From the NCBI RefSeq assembly GCF_000626675.1, contig NZ_CP006842.1, forward strand, positions 372,001-436,000: a DNA stretch of 64,000 bases. The letters run 5' to 3'. Positions within the stretch are counted from its first letter, which is position 1, and each line of letters starts with the position of its first letter. Under the pieces are notes generated by a model that had not been told where the DNA came from, did no database searches, and saw nothing but the letters and a program-made list of their open reading frames with translations. Source of the stretch: Corynebacterium glyciniphilum AJ 3170. Lineage in GTDB: Bacteria > Actinomycetota > Actinomycetes > Mycobacteriales > Mycobacteriaceae. Below, piece by piece: positions 18,096 through 26,123 of the stretch. Position numbers and translations under genes: made by a program.

Positions 18096-19634
18096 GTGAG
18101 TCACACGACAACGACGGGACGGACGGTCGGACGTCCGTCCGGAGACAGGGGCATCGCTGCCTCTACCACTCCCGCCCAGCGGTGGAGCTTCCTCGGCATC
18201 ATCAGCCTCGGACTGTTCCTCGTCGGCGCCGACAATTCGATCCTCTACACGGCGCTGCCGGTGCTGCGCGATGAACTGCACACCACCGCCCTGCAGGGCC
18301 TGTGGATCATCAACGCCTATCCGCTGGTCCTGGTCGGGTTGCTGCTCGGCACCGGCACCCTCGGGGACAAGATCGGTCATCGGGTCATGTTCCTCACGGG
18401 TGTGAGTGTCTTCGGCATCGGTTCGCTGCTCGCGGCGTTCTCCCCGAACGCGTGGATGCTGATCGCGGCCCGCGCTGTTCTCGGATTCGGCGCGGCCACG
18501 ATGATGCCCGCCACCCTGGCGCTGATCCGGCAGACCTTCACGGATGTCCGTGAGCGCAACACTGCTATCGGTATCTGGGGCTCGATCGCGGTCGTCGGTG
18601 CAGCATCCGGACCGGTGCTCGGCGGCTTCCTGCTGGAGCACTTCCACTGGGGCACGGTATTCCTCATCAACGTGCCGGTCGTGATCGTGATCCTCGTTGC
18701 GACCGCCGTGTACGCCCCCGCGAACCAGGCGGACCCGTCCCGGCACTGGGACGTGTTGTCCTCGGTGTGGGCGATGCTGGCTATGGTCGGTGCGGTGATG
18801 GCGATCAAGGAGATCGCCAATTCCGCCGGCAGTACGAGCCTCGTACTGACCTCTGTCGGCGTGGCTGTGGTTGGTGCCGTGCTGTTCGCGCACCGCCAGG
18901 GACTGCTGCGGCGCCGGGGTATGCCGGCTCTGCTGGAGTTCGGCATCTTCCGGGACCGGATGTTCGCCGGCGGGACGTTGGCGGCGATGTTCGCGATGTT
19001 CGTGCTGGCAGGTGCGGAGTTGATGACCACGCAGCGGTTCCAGACCTCGGGCGGGTTCAGCCCGCTGGAGGCCGGCCTGCTGGTGGCCTCGGCGGCGGTG
19101 CCGGCGATCCCGGCCTCGATCCTCGGTGGGATGAACCTGCACCGTCTCGGCTTCCGCACGTTGATCACCGGTGGTTTCATTATCAGCGGGGCAGGCGTGG
19201 CGACTGTGGTGTGGGCGGTGCCGGACCAGCCGTTGTGGCTGGCGGTCATCGGCCTGGGTCTGGTGGGCGTCGGATCGGGCTGTGTGATGTCTGTGTCGTC
19301 CTCGGCGATCATCGGTTCGGCGCCGGAGAGCAAGGCGGGTATGGCGTCCTCGGTGGAGGCCATCTCCTACGAGTTCGGCACGCTGCTGTCGGTGGCCATC
19401 CTCGGCAGTCTGATGCCGATGTTCTACGCGATGCGTGCTCCGTCCGCGGTCTCCGGAGACGTCGATCACGGGGTGGACCACCCGGTGTTCGGTGCGGCCG
19501 CCGCAGACGCCTACGACACCGGCTACCTGCTGGTGCTGGTGATTGCCGGTATCGTCGCAGTGGTTGCCGCTCTGGTGACGGCCTGGTGCTTCCGTGGAAA
19601 CCCGAAGGAGGCGAAGTACTCTGCGCACGAGTAA
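18096..19634 (+). CDS. MFS multidrug exporter (DHA2, 14-TM, QacA-like)
   Basis: About 512 residues from the GTG at 18096, chosen because AGGAGG lies 8 nt upstream (18082-18087). The first helix GLFLVGADNSILYTALPVL, motif A GTLGDKIGHRVMFLTG and motif C (GSIAVVGAASGPVLGGFLL) define a 14-segment drug:H+ antiporter of the DHA2 group. It overlaps the TetR gene, which suggests a self-regulated resistance unit; the drug is unknown. Confidence 0.92.
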   Translation: MSHTTTTGRTVGRPSGDRGIAASTTPAQRWSFLGIISLGLFLVGADNSILYTALPVLRDELHTTALQGLWIINAYPLVLVGLLLGTGTLGDKIGHRVMFLTGVSVFGIGSLLAAFSPNAWMLIAARAVLGFGAATMMPATLALIRQTFTDVRERNTAIGIWGSIAVVGAASGPVLGGFLLEHFHWGTVFLINVPVVIVILVATAVYAPANQADPSRHWDVLSSVWAMLAMVGAVMAIKEIANSAGSTSLVLTSVGVAVVGAVLFAHRQGLLRRRGMPALLEFGIFRDRMFAGGTLAAMFAMFVLAGAELMTTQRFQTSGGFSPLEAGLLVASAAVPAIPASILGGMNLHRLGFRTLITGGFIISGAGVATVVWAVPDQPLWLAVIGLGLVGVGSGCVMSVSSSAIIGSAPESKAGMASSVEAISYEFGTLLSVAILGSLMPMFYAMRAPSAVSGDVDHGVDHPVFGAAAADAYDTGYLLVLVIAGIVAVVAALVTAWCFRGNPKEAKYSAHE

Positions 19635-20166
19635 GAAGGACGTGATCCTGCGTGCCGCTGTCGGCATCATCGAGTCCGACGGCCTGGATGCGGTGACCTA
19701 TGAGTCGCTCGCGGATGCATCCGGGATGTCGAAGTCGGGGCTGATTTACCACTTCCCGTCGCGCCATGAGCTCATGCTCGGGGTGCACCGCTTCCTTGCG
19801 GGGCAGTGGGAGGAAGATCTTGAATCGGCGGCTGGAGGCCCGGCAGGTGAGGTGACACCGGCCGAGCGGTTGCGTGCGATGGTGCTGTCGTTGAGCCGGT
19901 CGGCGACGCGCGCGGACCTGCTGTTGCAGGTCGACTCTCGGACACACCGGGATTTCGTGGAGGTCTGGCGCGATGTCGATCAGCGGTGGCTGCCGCCGAT
20001 TGACGGTGTCGACGGGGACGGGGAGGACGCCGCCCTGAAGCGTGCGGCGTATCTGGTGCAGATCCTCGCTGACGGTCTGTGGATGCACGACCACGTCCAT
20101 GACCATGCGTTGACCGATGCGCAGCGTAAGGCGTTGACGTCGGCGATCCTTGAACTGATCCCGTAG
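19594..20166 (+). CDS. TetR-family repressor of the MFS exporter
   Basis: The HTH AVTYESLADASGMSKSGLIYHFPSRHELM fits the TetR family, with a variable ligand-binding half. The longest frame begins at GTG 19594, inside the MFS gene and without an RBS. A CTG at 19621 lies 10 nt behind AAGGAG (19605-19610) and would give a product starting (M)RTSKKD, closer to the usual TetR N-terminus, so a CTG start is quite possible. It overlaps the exporter gene and probably acts on the palindrome at 17988-18013. Confidence 0.9.
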   Translation: METRRRRSTLRTSKKDVILRAAVGIIESDGLDAVTYESLADASGMSKSGLIYHFPSRHELMLGVHRFLAGQWEEDLESAAGGPAGEVTPAERLRAMVLSLSRSATRADLLLQVDSRTHRDFVEVWRDVDQRWLPPIDGVDGDGEDAALKRAAYLVQILADGLWMHDHVHDHALTDAQRKALTSAILELIP

Positions 20167-20230
20167 CTGGTCCCGTGGATCCGGCTGCCCGCCGCTCGCC
20201 TCGACCGGGCCGAACGTCCTACAGTGGGCG

Positions 20231-21229
20231 ATGATGGAGCACCTACACGGCCACGACCACGATTCCTGTACCCCTGATCTCGACCGCGACCTGGCGGTGA
20301 CGGGGATCCGGTCCCCGGAGGAGAAGCCGGCACAGGTGATCTCCGACGAGAAGACCTCACCGTCCCGGGTCGTCGAACCGGTCATCGAGGTGACACCGTT
20401 GTCCCTGGAGCCGGAGGTCATCGTCCGCTCCTCCCAGGTTCCCGTGGTTGTGCTCATCGGCTCGGCGGTCGATCCCGGGATGACGGCGTTACGTCGAGAC
20501 CTGAAGAACCGCGCCGCTTCAGCGGCGTTGCGCTGGATTTTCGGTGTGGTGGACGCCGACCGGTTCCCACAGGTCGTCCGTGCTTTCCGCCCGACGACGC
20601 TGCCGTCGGTGACCGTCGTGGCAGGCGGAACCGGTGTCCGTGCCTGGACCCCGGCAGACGGTGCGGAGGTCGATTGTGGGGACTGGGCCGAGCAGGTCGT
20701 CGTGACAGTGTCCGCACGCCTTGAGGGGTTGCCCGAGGATGCGGTCACCGACGGAGCCGACCAGGCGACCGCGGGCACCTCCTTCGCTGCAGATCCGAGA
20801 CTCCAGGAGGCGGCGGAGCTGGTCGGCCACGGGGACGCCGAGGCTGCGCTGGTCCTCTACGACCGTATGCTCGCCGAGTACCCCGATCCGGCCGCAGCAT
20901 CCACCCTGCATCGCGCGCGGGCTGCCGTCGCTGTGCTGGCCCGTACGGGGGACATGGACCGGTCGGCGGTGTTGTCGGCGGTGGCGGACGCCCGTCGGGG
21001 TCCGCGGGGTGATGTCGACACCTTGCTCCGCGCCGCAGACGTCCTGGTCCTCCTCGACAGACCGGCCGAGGCGGTGGAGCTGTTGTCGGGGGCGCTGACG
21101 GACGTGCGCGACGGAGATGGTGAGGGGGACCGGGTCCGTCACCGCCTCCTGGAGTTGCTGTACCTGCTGGAACCTGGTGATCCGGTGGTGACGCTGGCCC
21201 GCCAGCGGATTGCGGCAGCGGTGTTCTGA
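20231..21229 (+). CDS. Thioredoxin-fold/TPR co-chaperone-like protein (YbbN-like)
   Basis: A 332-residue protein. Residues about 60-165 follow the thioredoxin fold (VPVVVLIGS...FGVVDADRFPQVVRAFRPTTLPSVTVVAGG) but the CxxC is missing; the C-terminal half contains TPR helices (LQEAAELVGHGDAEAALVLYDRMLAEYPD). This architecture is that of CnoX/YbbN-type holdases common in actinobacteria. The N-terminus has a short His-rich stretch (HLHGHDHD). A -10-like TACAGT 7 nt before the ATG suggests leaderless transcription. Confidence 0.8.
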   Translation: MMEHLHGHDHDSCTPDLDRDLAVTGIRSPEEKPAQVISDEKTSPSRVVEPVIEVTPLSLEPEVIVRSSQVPVVVLIGSAVDPGMTALRRDLKNRAASAALRWIFGVVDADRFPQVVRAFRPTTLPSVTVVAGGTGVRAWTPADGAEVDCGDWAEQVVVTVSARLEGLPEDAVTDGADQATAGTSFAADPRLQEAAELVGHGDAEAALVLYDRMLAEYPDPAAASTLHRARAAVAVLARTGDMDRSAVLSAVADARRGPRGDVDTLLRAADVLVLLDRPAEAVELLSGALTDVRDGDGEGDRVRHRLLELLYLLEPGDPVVTLARQRIAAAVF

Positions 21230-21252
21230 CTCGGTCCGCGGCAACCGCACGG

Positions 21253-22350
21253 TCACCGGACCAGGCCCAGGGCCTCCGCATCGGTGAGCATGGCGGCCTC
21301 CAGCTTCTGAAGTAGCGCCGGGCCGTCGAGCTTCACTCCGATGAGCACGACCTCGTTGCCTGGTTCCAGACCTGCGGCTTTCCACGAGGCTGCGGGGCGG
21401 ATCGCCAGGTCCGGCCCTGCCTGGTGCCACACCTGCGCGAACTCGAGGCGGTCGGCGAACCAGCAGTAACCTTTCGAACGAACCAGCCCGGTGGTGGAAC
21501 GGAGCGCCTCGAGGAGTCTGCCCCGGTCGAGCGGTCGTTCTCCGCGGAACACCACGGAGCTGATGCCGTACTCCTCGGTCTCCGGGGTGTGGGGGTTTGC
21601 CAGTTCTTCCGCATAGCCCTGGTACGTCCGTGCCGTGGCTTCGTTGTACAGCTGTGCGCCGAGGATCTCAGTGGTCGCACTGCGCCCGTGGACCAGTCCG
21701 TCCACCATGATGTCGATCACCGCCCGCGGATTCATCCGACGTACCAGTGAGATCGTGGCGGAGAGTCGGTCAGCGGAGACCAGGTCAGATTTGGTGATGT
21801 AGATGCGGTCGGCGAATTCGACCTGGTCGACGAGGAGATCGGCGACGGTGCGCTCGTCCTCGGGCGTGGATCCACGGTCGGCGTCCCGGAGGCGGACGCG
21901 TGTGCCGAGGCCGTCGAGGAACTGCACGGCGTCGACGAGGGTGACCATCGTGTCGATCGGCGCGAGATCCGCGAGGCGTGTCCCGTCGTCCCACTGCCAC
22001 TCGAAGGTGGCGGCCACCGGCATTGGTTCTGAGATACCCGTCGATTCGATGAGGATGTGGTCGTAGGCGCCGCGTCGGGCGAGGGTGCCGACGGACTCCA
22101 CGAGGTCGTCGCGTAGCGTGCAGCAGATGCAGCCGTTGGTCAGTTCCACGAAGCGGTCTTCGCCGCGGGTCAGGTGACCTTCACCGGCGATGAGGGCGGC
22201 GTCGATGTTGACCTCGGAGAAGTCGTTGACGATGACCGCGATGCGGCGTCCGTCACGGTTCGCGAGCACGGCGTTGAGCAGTGTTGTCTTGCCGGAGCCG
22301 AGGAATCCGGACAGGACGGTCACGGGGGTGCGACGGTGCGTGGTGGTCAT
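21253..22350 (-). CDS. CobW/COG0523 GTP-binding zinc metallochaperone
   Basis: A 365-residue G3E-family GTPase. Walker A GFLGSGKTT at 15-23, metal-binding NGCICC (Cys74, 76, 77), and the CobW C-terminal domain from about residue 240. Such proteins deliver zinc during zinc limitation (ZagA/ZNG1-type). Its ATG overlaps the aztA stop (ATGA), so it belongs to the zinc-uptake operon and should be controlled by the Fur/Zur-type box at 22990-23010. Confidence 0.93.
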   Translation of the reverse strand: MTTTHRRTPVTVLSGFLGSGKTTLLNAVLANRDGRRIAVIVNDFSEVNIDAALIAGEGHLTRGEDRFVELTNGCICCTLRDDLVESVGTLARRGAYDHILIESTGISEPMPVAATFEWQWDDGTRLADLAPIDTMVTLVDAVQFLDGLGTRVRLRDADRGSTPEDERTVADLLVDQVEFADRIYITKSDLVSADRLSATISLVRRMNPRAVIDIMVDGLVHGRSATTEILGAQLYNEATARTYQGYAEELANPHTPETEEYGISSVVFRGERPLDRGRLLEALRSTTGLVRSKGYCWFADRLEFAQVWHQAGPDLAIRPAASWKAAGLEPGNEVVLIGVKLDGPALLQKLEAAMLTDAEALGLVR

Positions 22351-22982
22351 GCTTCCTTCGCCACCCGTCCGTGGTCAAGGACGATGACCCGGTCCGCACT
22401 GTCCGCCTGGTGGCGGTGGTGCGTGGCGATGACGACTGTGGTGCCGGCCTGGCTCTCCTCGCGGACGGCCTTGTCGATCATGGTGACGGTGGTGGTGTCG
22501 ACTGCGGACAGGGGTTCGTCGAGCAGGAGCAGCGGAGCCTGCTGAGCCAGTCCCTGTGCGATGAAGGTGCGTTGGCGTTGGCCACCGGACAGGTCACTGA
22601 GGGTGCGGTCGGCCAGATCGGTAATTCCCATCCGTCGCATCGACGCGTCGATGATGTCCCTGTCGCGCCGGGTGAGGGGGTGGAGCAGTCCACGGTGGCG
22701 CCATCGTCCCATGGCCACGGTCCGACGGACGGTGACCGGGAACAGCTCGGGTGCGGCGCTGTGCTGGGGGACCAGAGCTGTGTTCTCCGGGATCCCGGCG
22801 GCGACACCCGAGGTGGGGCGCAGTGTGCCGGCGAGGATACCGAGCAGGGTGGATTTTCCGGAACCGTTGCCGCCGACAAGGGCGGTGACGGTCCCTGGTT
22901 CGACAGTGAGAGTGATGTTCCGGAGGGAGGGGACCCGAGCGTAGCGGTGGGAGATGTCAGTGAGGCGGGGCGGTTCACGCAT
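22347..22982 (-). CDS. aztA: Zinc ABC transporter ATPase AztA
   Basis: A 211-residue ABC ATPase: Walker A GGNGSGKST at 37-45, signature LSGGQRQRTFIAQGLA, Walker B LLLLDEPLSAVD and an H-loop ATHHRHQ. Size and partners fit AztA of the manganese/zinc/iron-type (cluster 9) importers. The start lies 7 nt from the operator; AAGGA touches the ATG, too close to act as a normal RBS, so a leaderless start is likely. It is divergent from aztB and overlaps the CobW gene. Confidence 0.9.
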   Translation of the reverse strand: MREPPRLTDISHRYARVPSLRNITLTVEPGTVTALVGGNGSGKSTLLGILAGTLRPTSGVAAGIPENTALVPQHSAAPELFPVTVRRTVAMGRWRHRGLLHPLTRRDRDIIDASMRRMGITDLADRTLSDLSGGQRQRTFIAQGLAQQAPLLLLDEPLSAVDTTTVTMIDKAVREESQAGTTVVIATHHRHQADSADRVIVLDHGRVAKEA

Positions 22983-22989
22983 TCCTTCA

Positions 22990-23010
22990 TGATAATGATA
23001 ATCATTATCA
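22990..23010. promoter_or_regulatory. Fur/Zur-type operator shared by aztA and aztB
   Basis: Positions 22991-23009 read GATAATGATAATCATTATC, identical to the classical 19-bp Fur-box consensus; one more complementary base on each side makes a perfect 21-bp palindrome. It fills nearly all of the 29 nt between the divergent starts of aztA and aztB. In this zinc-gene context the Fur-family protein is most likely Zur (inference). Confidence 0.9.
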
Positions 23011-23011
23011 A

Positions 23012-23863
23012 ATGGAATTCCTTACTGCTCCGTTCGAGGTGTCGTTCGTCTTCCGGGCGCTGTTGGCCGGCGGGTTCGCCGCTGTGCTCTGCGCCTGTAT
23101 CGGCACATGGGTTGTCCTGCGTGGTCTCGCATTCTTCGGGGATGCGATGAGTCACGGCATGTTGCCCGGGGTGGCGGTGGCGGCGCTCGTCGGCGGGAAC
23201 CTCATGCTCGGGGCGGCGGTCAGTGCGCTGGTGATGTCGCTGGGCGTTGTCACCGTCAGTCGCATGTCACGGTTGTCGCAGGACGTGAGCATCGGTCTGC
23301 AATTCATCACGATGCTGTCGCTGGGCGTGGTGATCGTGTCGCATTCGGGATCGTTCGCGGTAGATCTCACGGCCTTTCTTTTCGGCGACGTTCTGGGTGT
23401 CACCGGCGGCGATGTTCTGGTCATCGCCATCGCCGCTGCTGTCGGGGGACTGGCCTGCCTTGTGTTGCACCGACCGTTCACGGCCCTGACGTTCGACGAG
23501 CGTAAGGCGCACACGCTGGGGTTGCGGCCGGGGGTGGCACATGTGGGGATGCTGGTTCTCGTCGCGTTGGCGACGGTGGCGTCATTTCAGGTGGTCGGCA
23601 CGCTCCTGGTCTTCGGTCTGTTGATCGGGCCGCCGGCGACGGCGTTGCTGCTGGTCCGCGGGATTGGGCGGGTCATGGTTGTCGCGGCGGTGATCGGAGT
23701 GGTGCAGGTCTATGTCGGTCTGCTGGTCAGCTGGTATGCGGAGACCGCTGCCGGAGCGACAGTGACACTGCTCGGCGGGGTGAGCTTCCTGGTCGTGTTG
23801 GCGGCAAAGGCAGTTCTGTGTAGAGTCAGCTCCCGTACTGCAAATGATAATCATTATCAGTAG
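23012..23863 (+). CDS. aztB: Zinc ABC transporter permease AztB
   Basis: A 283-residue integral membrane protein with about eight helices, of the ABC-3 family. The start MEFLTAPFEVSFVFRALL, then GTWVVLRGLAFFGDAMSHG, closely follows known AztB proteins and supports the ATG at 23012 although no RBS precedes it; only one base separates the operator from the start. Its last codons contain a second Fur/Zur-type box (23840-23858). Confidence 0.93.
   Translation: MEFLTAPFEVSFVFRALLAGGFAAVLCACIGTWVVLRGLAFFGDAMSHGMLPGVAVAALVGGNLMLGAAVSALVMSLGVVTVSRMSRLSQDVSIGLQFITMLSLGVVIVSHSGSFAVDLTAFLFGDVLGVTGGDVLVIAIAAAVGGLACLVLHRPFTALTFDERKAHTLGLRPGVAHVGMLVLVALATVASFQVVGTLLVFGLLIGPPATALLLVRGIGRVMVVAAVIGVVQVYVGLLVSWYAETAAGATVTLLGGVSFLVVLAAKAVLCRVSSRTANDNHYQ
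23840..23858. promoter_or_regulatory. Second Fur/Zur-type box, inside the end of aztB
   Basis: GCAAATGATAATCATTATC matches 17 of 19 positions of the Fur-box consensus. It overlaps the last codons of aztB and lies 11 nt before the start of the first aztD, so that gene and aztC may have their own zinc-controlled promoter. Confidence 0.75.
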
Positions 23864-23869
23864 AGGAGA

Positions 23870-25168
23870 ATGATGACGCTACAGCGCAGAACACGCGCTC
23901 GACCACCTGTCCCGCTCTCTCGGCTCGCCACCGTCCTTGCCGTCCTTGCCGTTCTCGCCGTCCCAGGCCTGGCCGTGGGATTGGTCGCGTGCGGTGCCCA
24001 GGACTCCGGATCGGAGCCGGTGGTCACCTCTGGTGCGACCGACACGCCACACGGTTATGTCGAGGGCGCCGACGAAGCCACCGAACCGCAGCTGAGGCTG
24101 GCAGCTATCGACGCTGACGACGCAGATTCCGGCGGTCTTACACTGGTCGACCTGCTGACCGGCGACTCGGTGGATGCACCGGCGGAGCCCGAAGGGGATG
24201 AGCCCGACGTGCTCAAGGAGTCTGACGGTCGGTTCCTGTTCACCGCAGACGACGCGGCCGTCACCGTCACCGACACCGGGGTGTGGACCGTGGACCACGG
24301 CGATCACAACCACTACTACCGGTCCGAACCGTCCGAGGTCGGCACGGTGGACGGCGACACCCCGGGCCACGTGGTGTCCAATGCTTCGCAGGTCGCGATG
24401 TTCTTCGACGGCGACGGCGCGGTGAAGGTCTTCCCCCGTCAGGCGCTCGGTGACGGAGAACTGACCGAGGACGTCTCCTTCGACGTCGGCGCCCACCACG
24501 GTGTCGCGGTTCCGTTCGAGGACCACGTCCTGACCACGGTCCCCGGGGACAGCGACGAGGAACTCCCCGGCACGATAGCGCTCTACGATGACGCCGGCGA
24601 GGAGGTCTCGGATGACCTCACCGGCGACACCGCCTGCCCCGAGATCCACGGTGCGGCAGGGCTCCGCGACCATGTGGCTTTCGCCTGTGGGGACGGTGTC
24701 CTGACAGTGGACGACGATCTCACCGCCGCGGTCACGCCGTACCCGCAGGACGCCGACGGGCGTGCGTGGTCCCTGGTGGCGGGTCGGGACCTCGTGGCCG
24801 CACCGTTTGAGGACGGTGGCCTCGGAGTCTTCGACCCGGAGTCTGGCGAGTGGCAGATTGCCGACACCGGTGCCCCTGTGGTTTCAGCCGCGGTTGCACC
24901 GGATGACTCCACCGTCTTCGCCGTCGACGAGGACGGCGTGGGCTATGTCGTCGATGCGGGATCCGGCGAGGTCACCGCACAGCGACAGCTGGTGGATGGC
25001 GGTGGCGACACGGCACCGTCGGTCGTCCTTACCCGGGAACGTGGGTATGTCTCCGACCCGGTGGCCGGGACCGTCGCTGAACTCGATGTGCGTGACAATC
25101 TGCGCGAAGCCCGCAGCATCGATGTCGGCGGACACCCTGCGGCGATCGCCGTGACGGGGGACAAGTGA
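23870..25168 (+). CDS. aztD: AztD-type zinc metallochaperone, paralogue 1 (lipoprotein)
   Basis: A 432-residue exported beta-propeller protein. The signal peptide ends in the lipobox LVAC (about residues 41-44). Features shared with the second copy: VDHGDHNHYY near 145, DTPGHVVS near 165, AHHGVAVP near 207, and two conserved Cys around 245 and 265. AztD proteins hand zinc to the binding protein AztC. This copy lacks the His-rich segment after the lipobox that the other copy has. A GAGGAG RBS (23863-23868) favours the second ATG at 23873. Overlaps aztC by 4 nt. Confidence 0.88.
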   Translation: MMTLQRRTRARPPVPLSRLATVLAVLAVLAVPGLAVGLVACGAQDSGSEPVVTSGATDTPHGYVEGADEATEPQLRLAAIDADDADSGGLTLVDLLTGDSVDAPAEPEGDEPDVLKESDGRFLFTADDAAVTVTDTGVWTVDHGDHNHYYRSEPSEVGTVDGDTPGHVVSNASQVAMFFDGDGAVKVFPRQALGDGELTEDVSFDVGAHHGVAVPFEDHVLTTVPGDSDEELPGTIALYDDAGEEVSDDLTGDTACPEIHGAAGLRDHVAFACGDGVLTVDDDLTAAVTPYPQDADGRAWSLVAGRDLVAAPFEDGGLGVFDPESGEWQIADTGAPVVSAAVAPDDSTVFAVDEDGVGYVVDAGSGEVTAQRQLVDGGGDTAPSVVLTRERGYVSDPVAGTVAELDVRDNLREARSIDVGGHPAAIAVTGDK

Positions 25169-26082
25169 TGAACCGCCTCCGCATCCTCACCGCGACACTC
25201 GTTTCGGGACTACTCGCCTCCGTCCTCGTGGCCTGCGGCAGTGACGGCGAACGACCCAGCATCGTCGTCACCACGAACATCCTCGGCGACGTCGTCTCCC
25301 GGCTCGTCGGGGACTCTGCGGACGTCCAGGTGCTGATGAAACCCAACGCCGACCCGCACTCCTTCGGCATCTCGGCCAGGGAGGCCGGGGACATGCAGCA
25401 GGCTGACCTCATCGTCGCCAACGGTCTGGGACTCGAAGAAGGGCTTGGATCGAACCTCGACAACGCCCGCGAAGAAGGGGGCGACGTCCTCGAGATCGGT
25501 GAAGAGATCGACCCGCTGCCCTACGCCTCAGGCGGGGACGAGGGCGACCTCGACCCGCACTTCTGGACGGATCCCGGCCGCATGGTCACTGCCGCAGGAA
25601 TCATCGCAGACCACCTGGCGGGTGCAGTCGACAGTGACGTCGGCGAAGAGATCCGGTCCTCCGCCGAGACCTACCGCGCGGAGCTGGACAACCTTGATAC
25701 CGAGGTGTCCGAGCTCCTGGGCTCTGTGCCGGAGGACCGCCGGAAACTGGTGACCAACCACCATGTGTTCGGTTATCTCGCCGACCGCTTCGGGTACGAC
25801 GTGATCGGCACGGTCATTCCCGGCGGTACAACTCTGGCAGCTCCCTCGGCGGCAGACCTGCGGGACCTGAGCACGACGATCCGTGACAACCGTGTCCCGG
25901 CGATCTTCGCCGATTCCTCACAGCCCCAACGCCTTGCCGATGTGCTTGCGGATGAGGCCGGAATCACTGTCGATGTCGTCCCCCTGTTCACCGAATCGCT
26001 CACCGAGCCGGACGGTGAGGCAGGCAACTACATCGACATGCAACGTACTAACGCCGAGCGCATCGCTGACGCGCTCGCCTGA
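25165..26082 (+). CDS. aztC: Zinc ABC transporter substrate-binding lipoprotein AztC
   Basis: A 305-residue cluster A-I binding protein with lipobox LVAC near residue 20. Metal ligands expected for the family are visible: NADPHSF, DPHFWTDP, NHHVFGYLADRF and an acidic residue in AIFADSSQ. It lacks the long His-rich loop of ZnuA, as is normal for AztC. Position between two aztD genes, with a 4-nt overlap to the first, shows it is the partner of AztAB. Confidence 0.93.
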   Translation: MMNRLRILTATLVSGLLASVLVACGSDGERPSIVVTTNILGDVVSRLVGDSADVQVLMKPNADPHSFGISAREAGDMQQADLIVANGLGLEEGLGSNLDNAREEGGDVLEIGEEIDPLPYASGGDEGDLDPHFWTDPGRMVTAAGIIADHLAGAVDSDVGEEIRSSAETYRAELDNLDTEVSELLGSVPEDRRKLVTNHHVFGYLADRFGYDVIGTVIPGGTTLAAPSAADLRDLSTTIRDNRVPAIFADSSQPQRLADVLADEAGITVDVVPLFTESLTEPDGEAGNYIDMQRTNAERIADALA

Positions 26083-26123
26083 CACCTGATTTTTCATCTG
26101 ACTCTCGAGAAGGAGAACTGACC

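Noticed and set aside
17976-19670. Very long open frame (564 codons) on the - strand opposite the MFS exporter
   Set aside because: It mirrors the MFS gene in antisense, is rich in His/Arg/Gln/Asp as expected from the complement of a GC-rich membrane protein gene, and has no domain or RBS. The same applies to long antisense frames at 3423-4574, 14385-16319 and 38947-40191.
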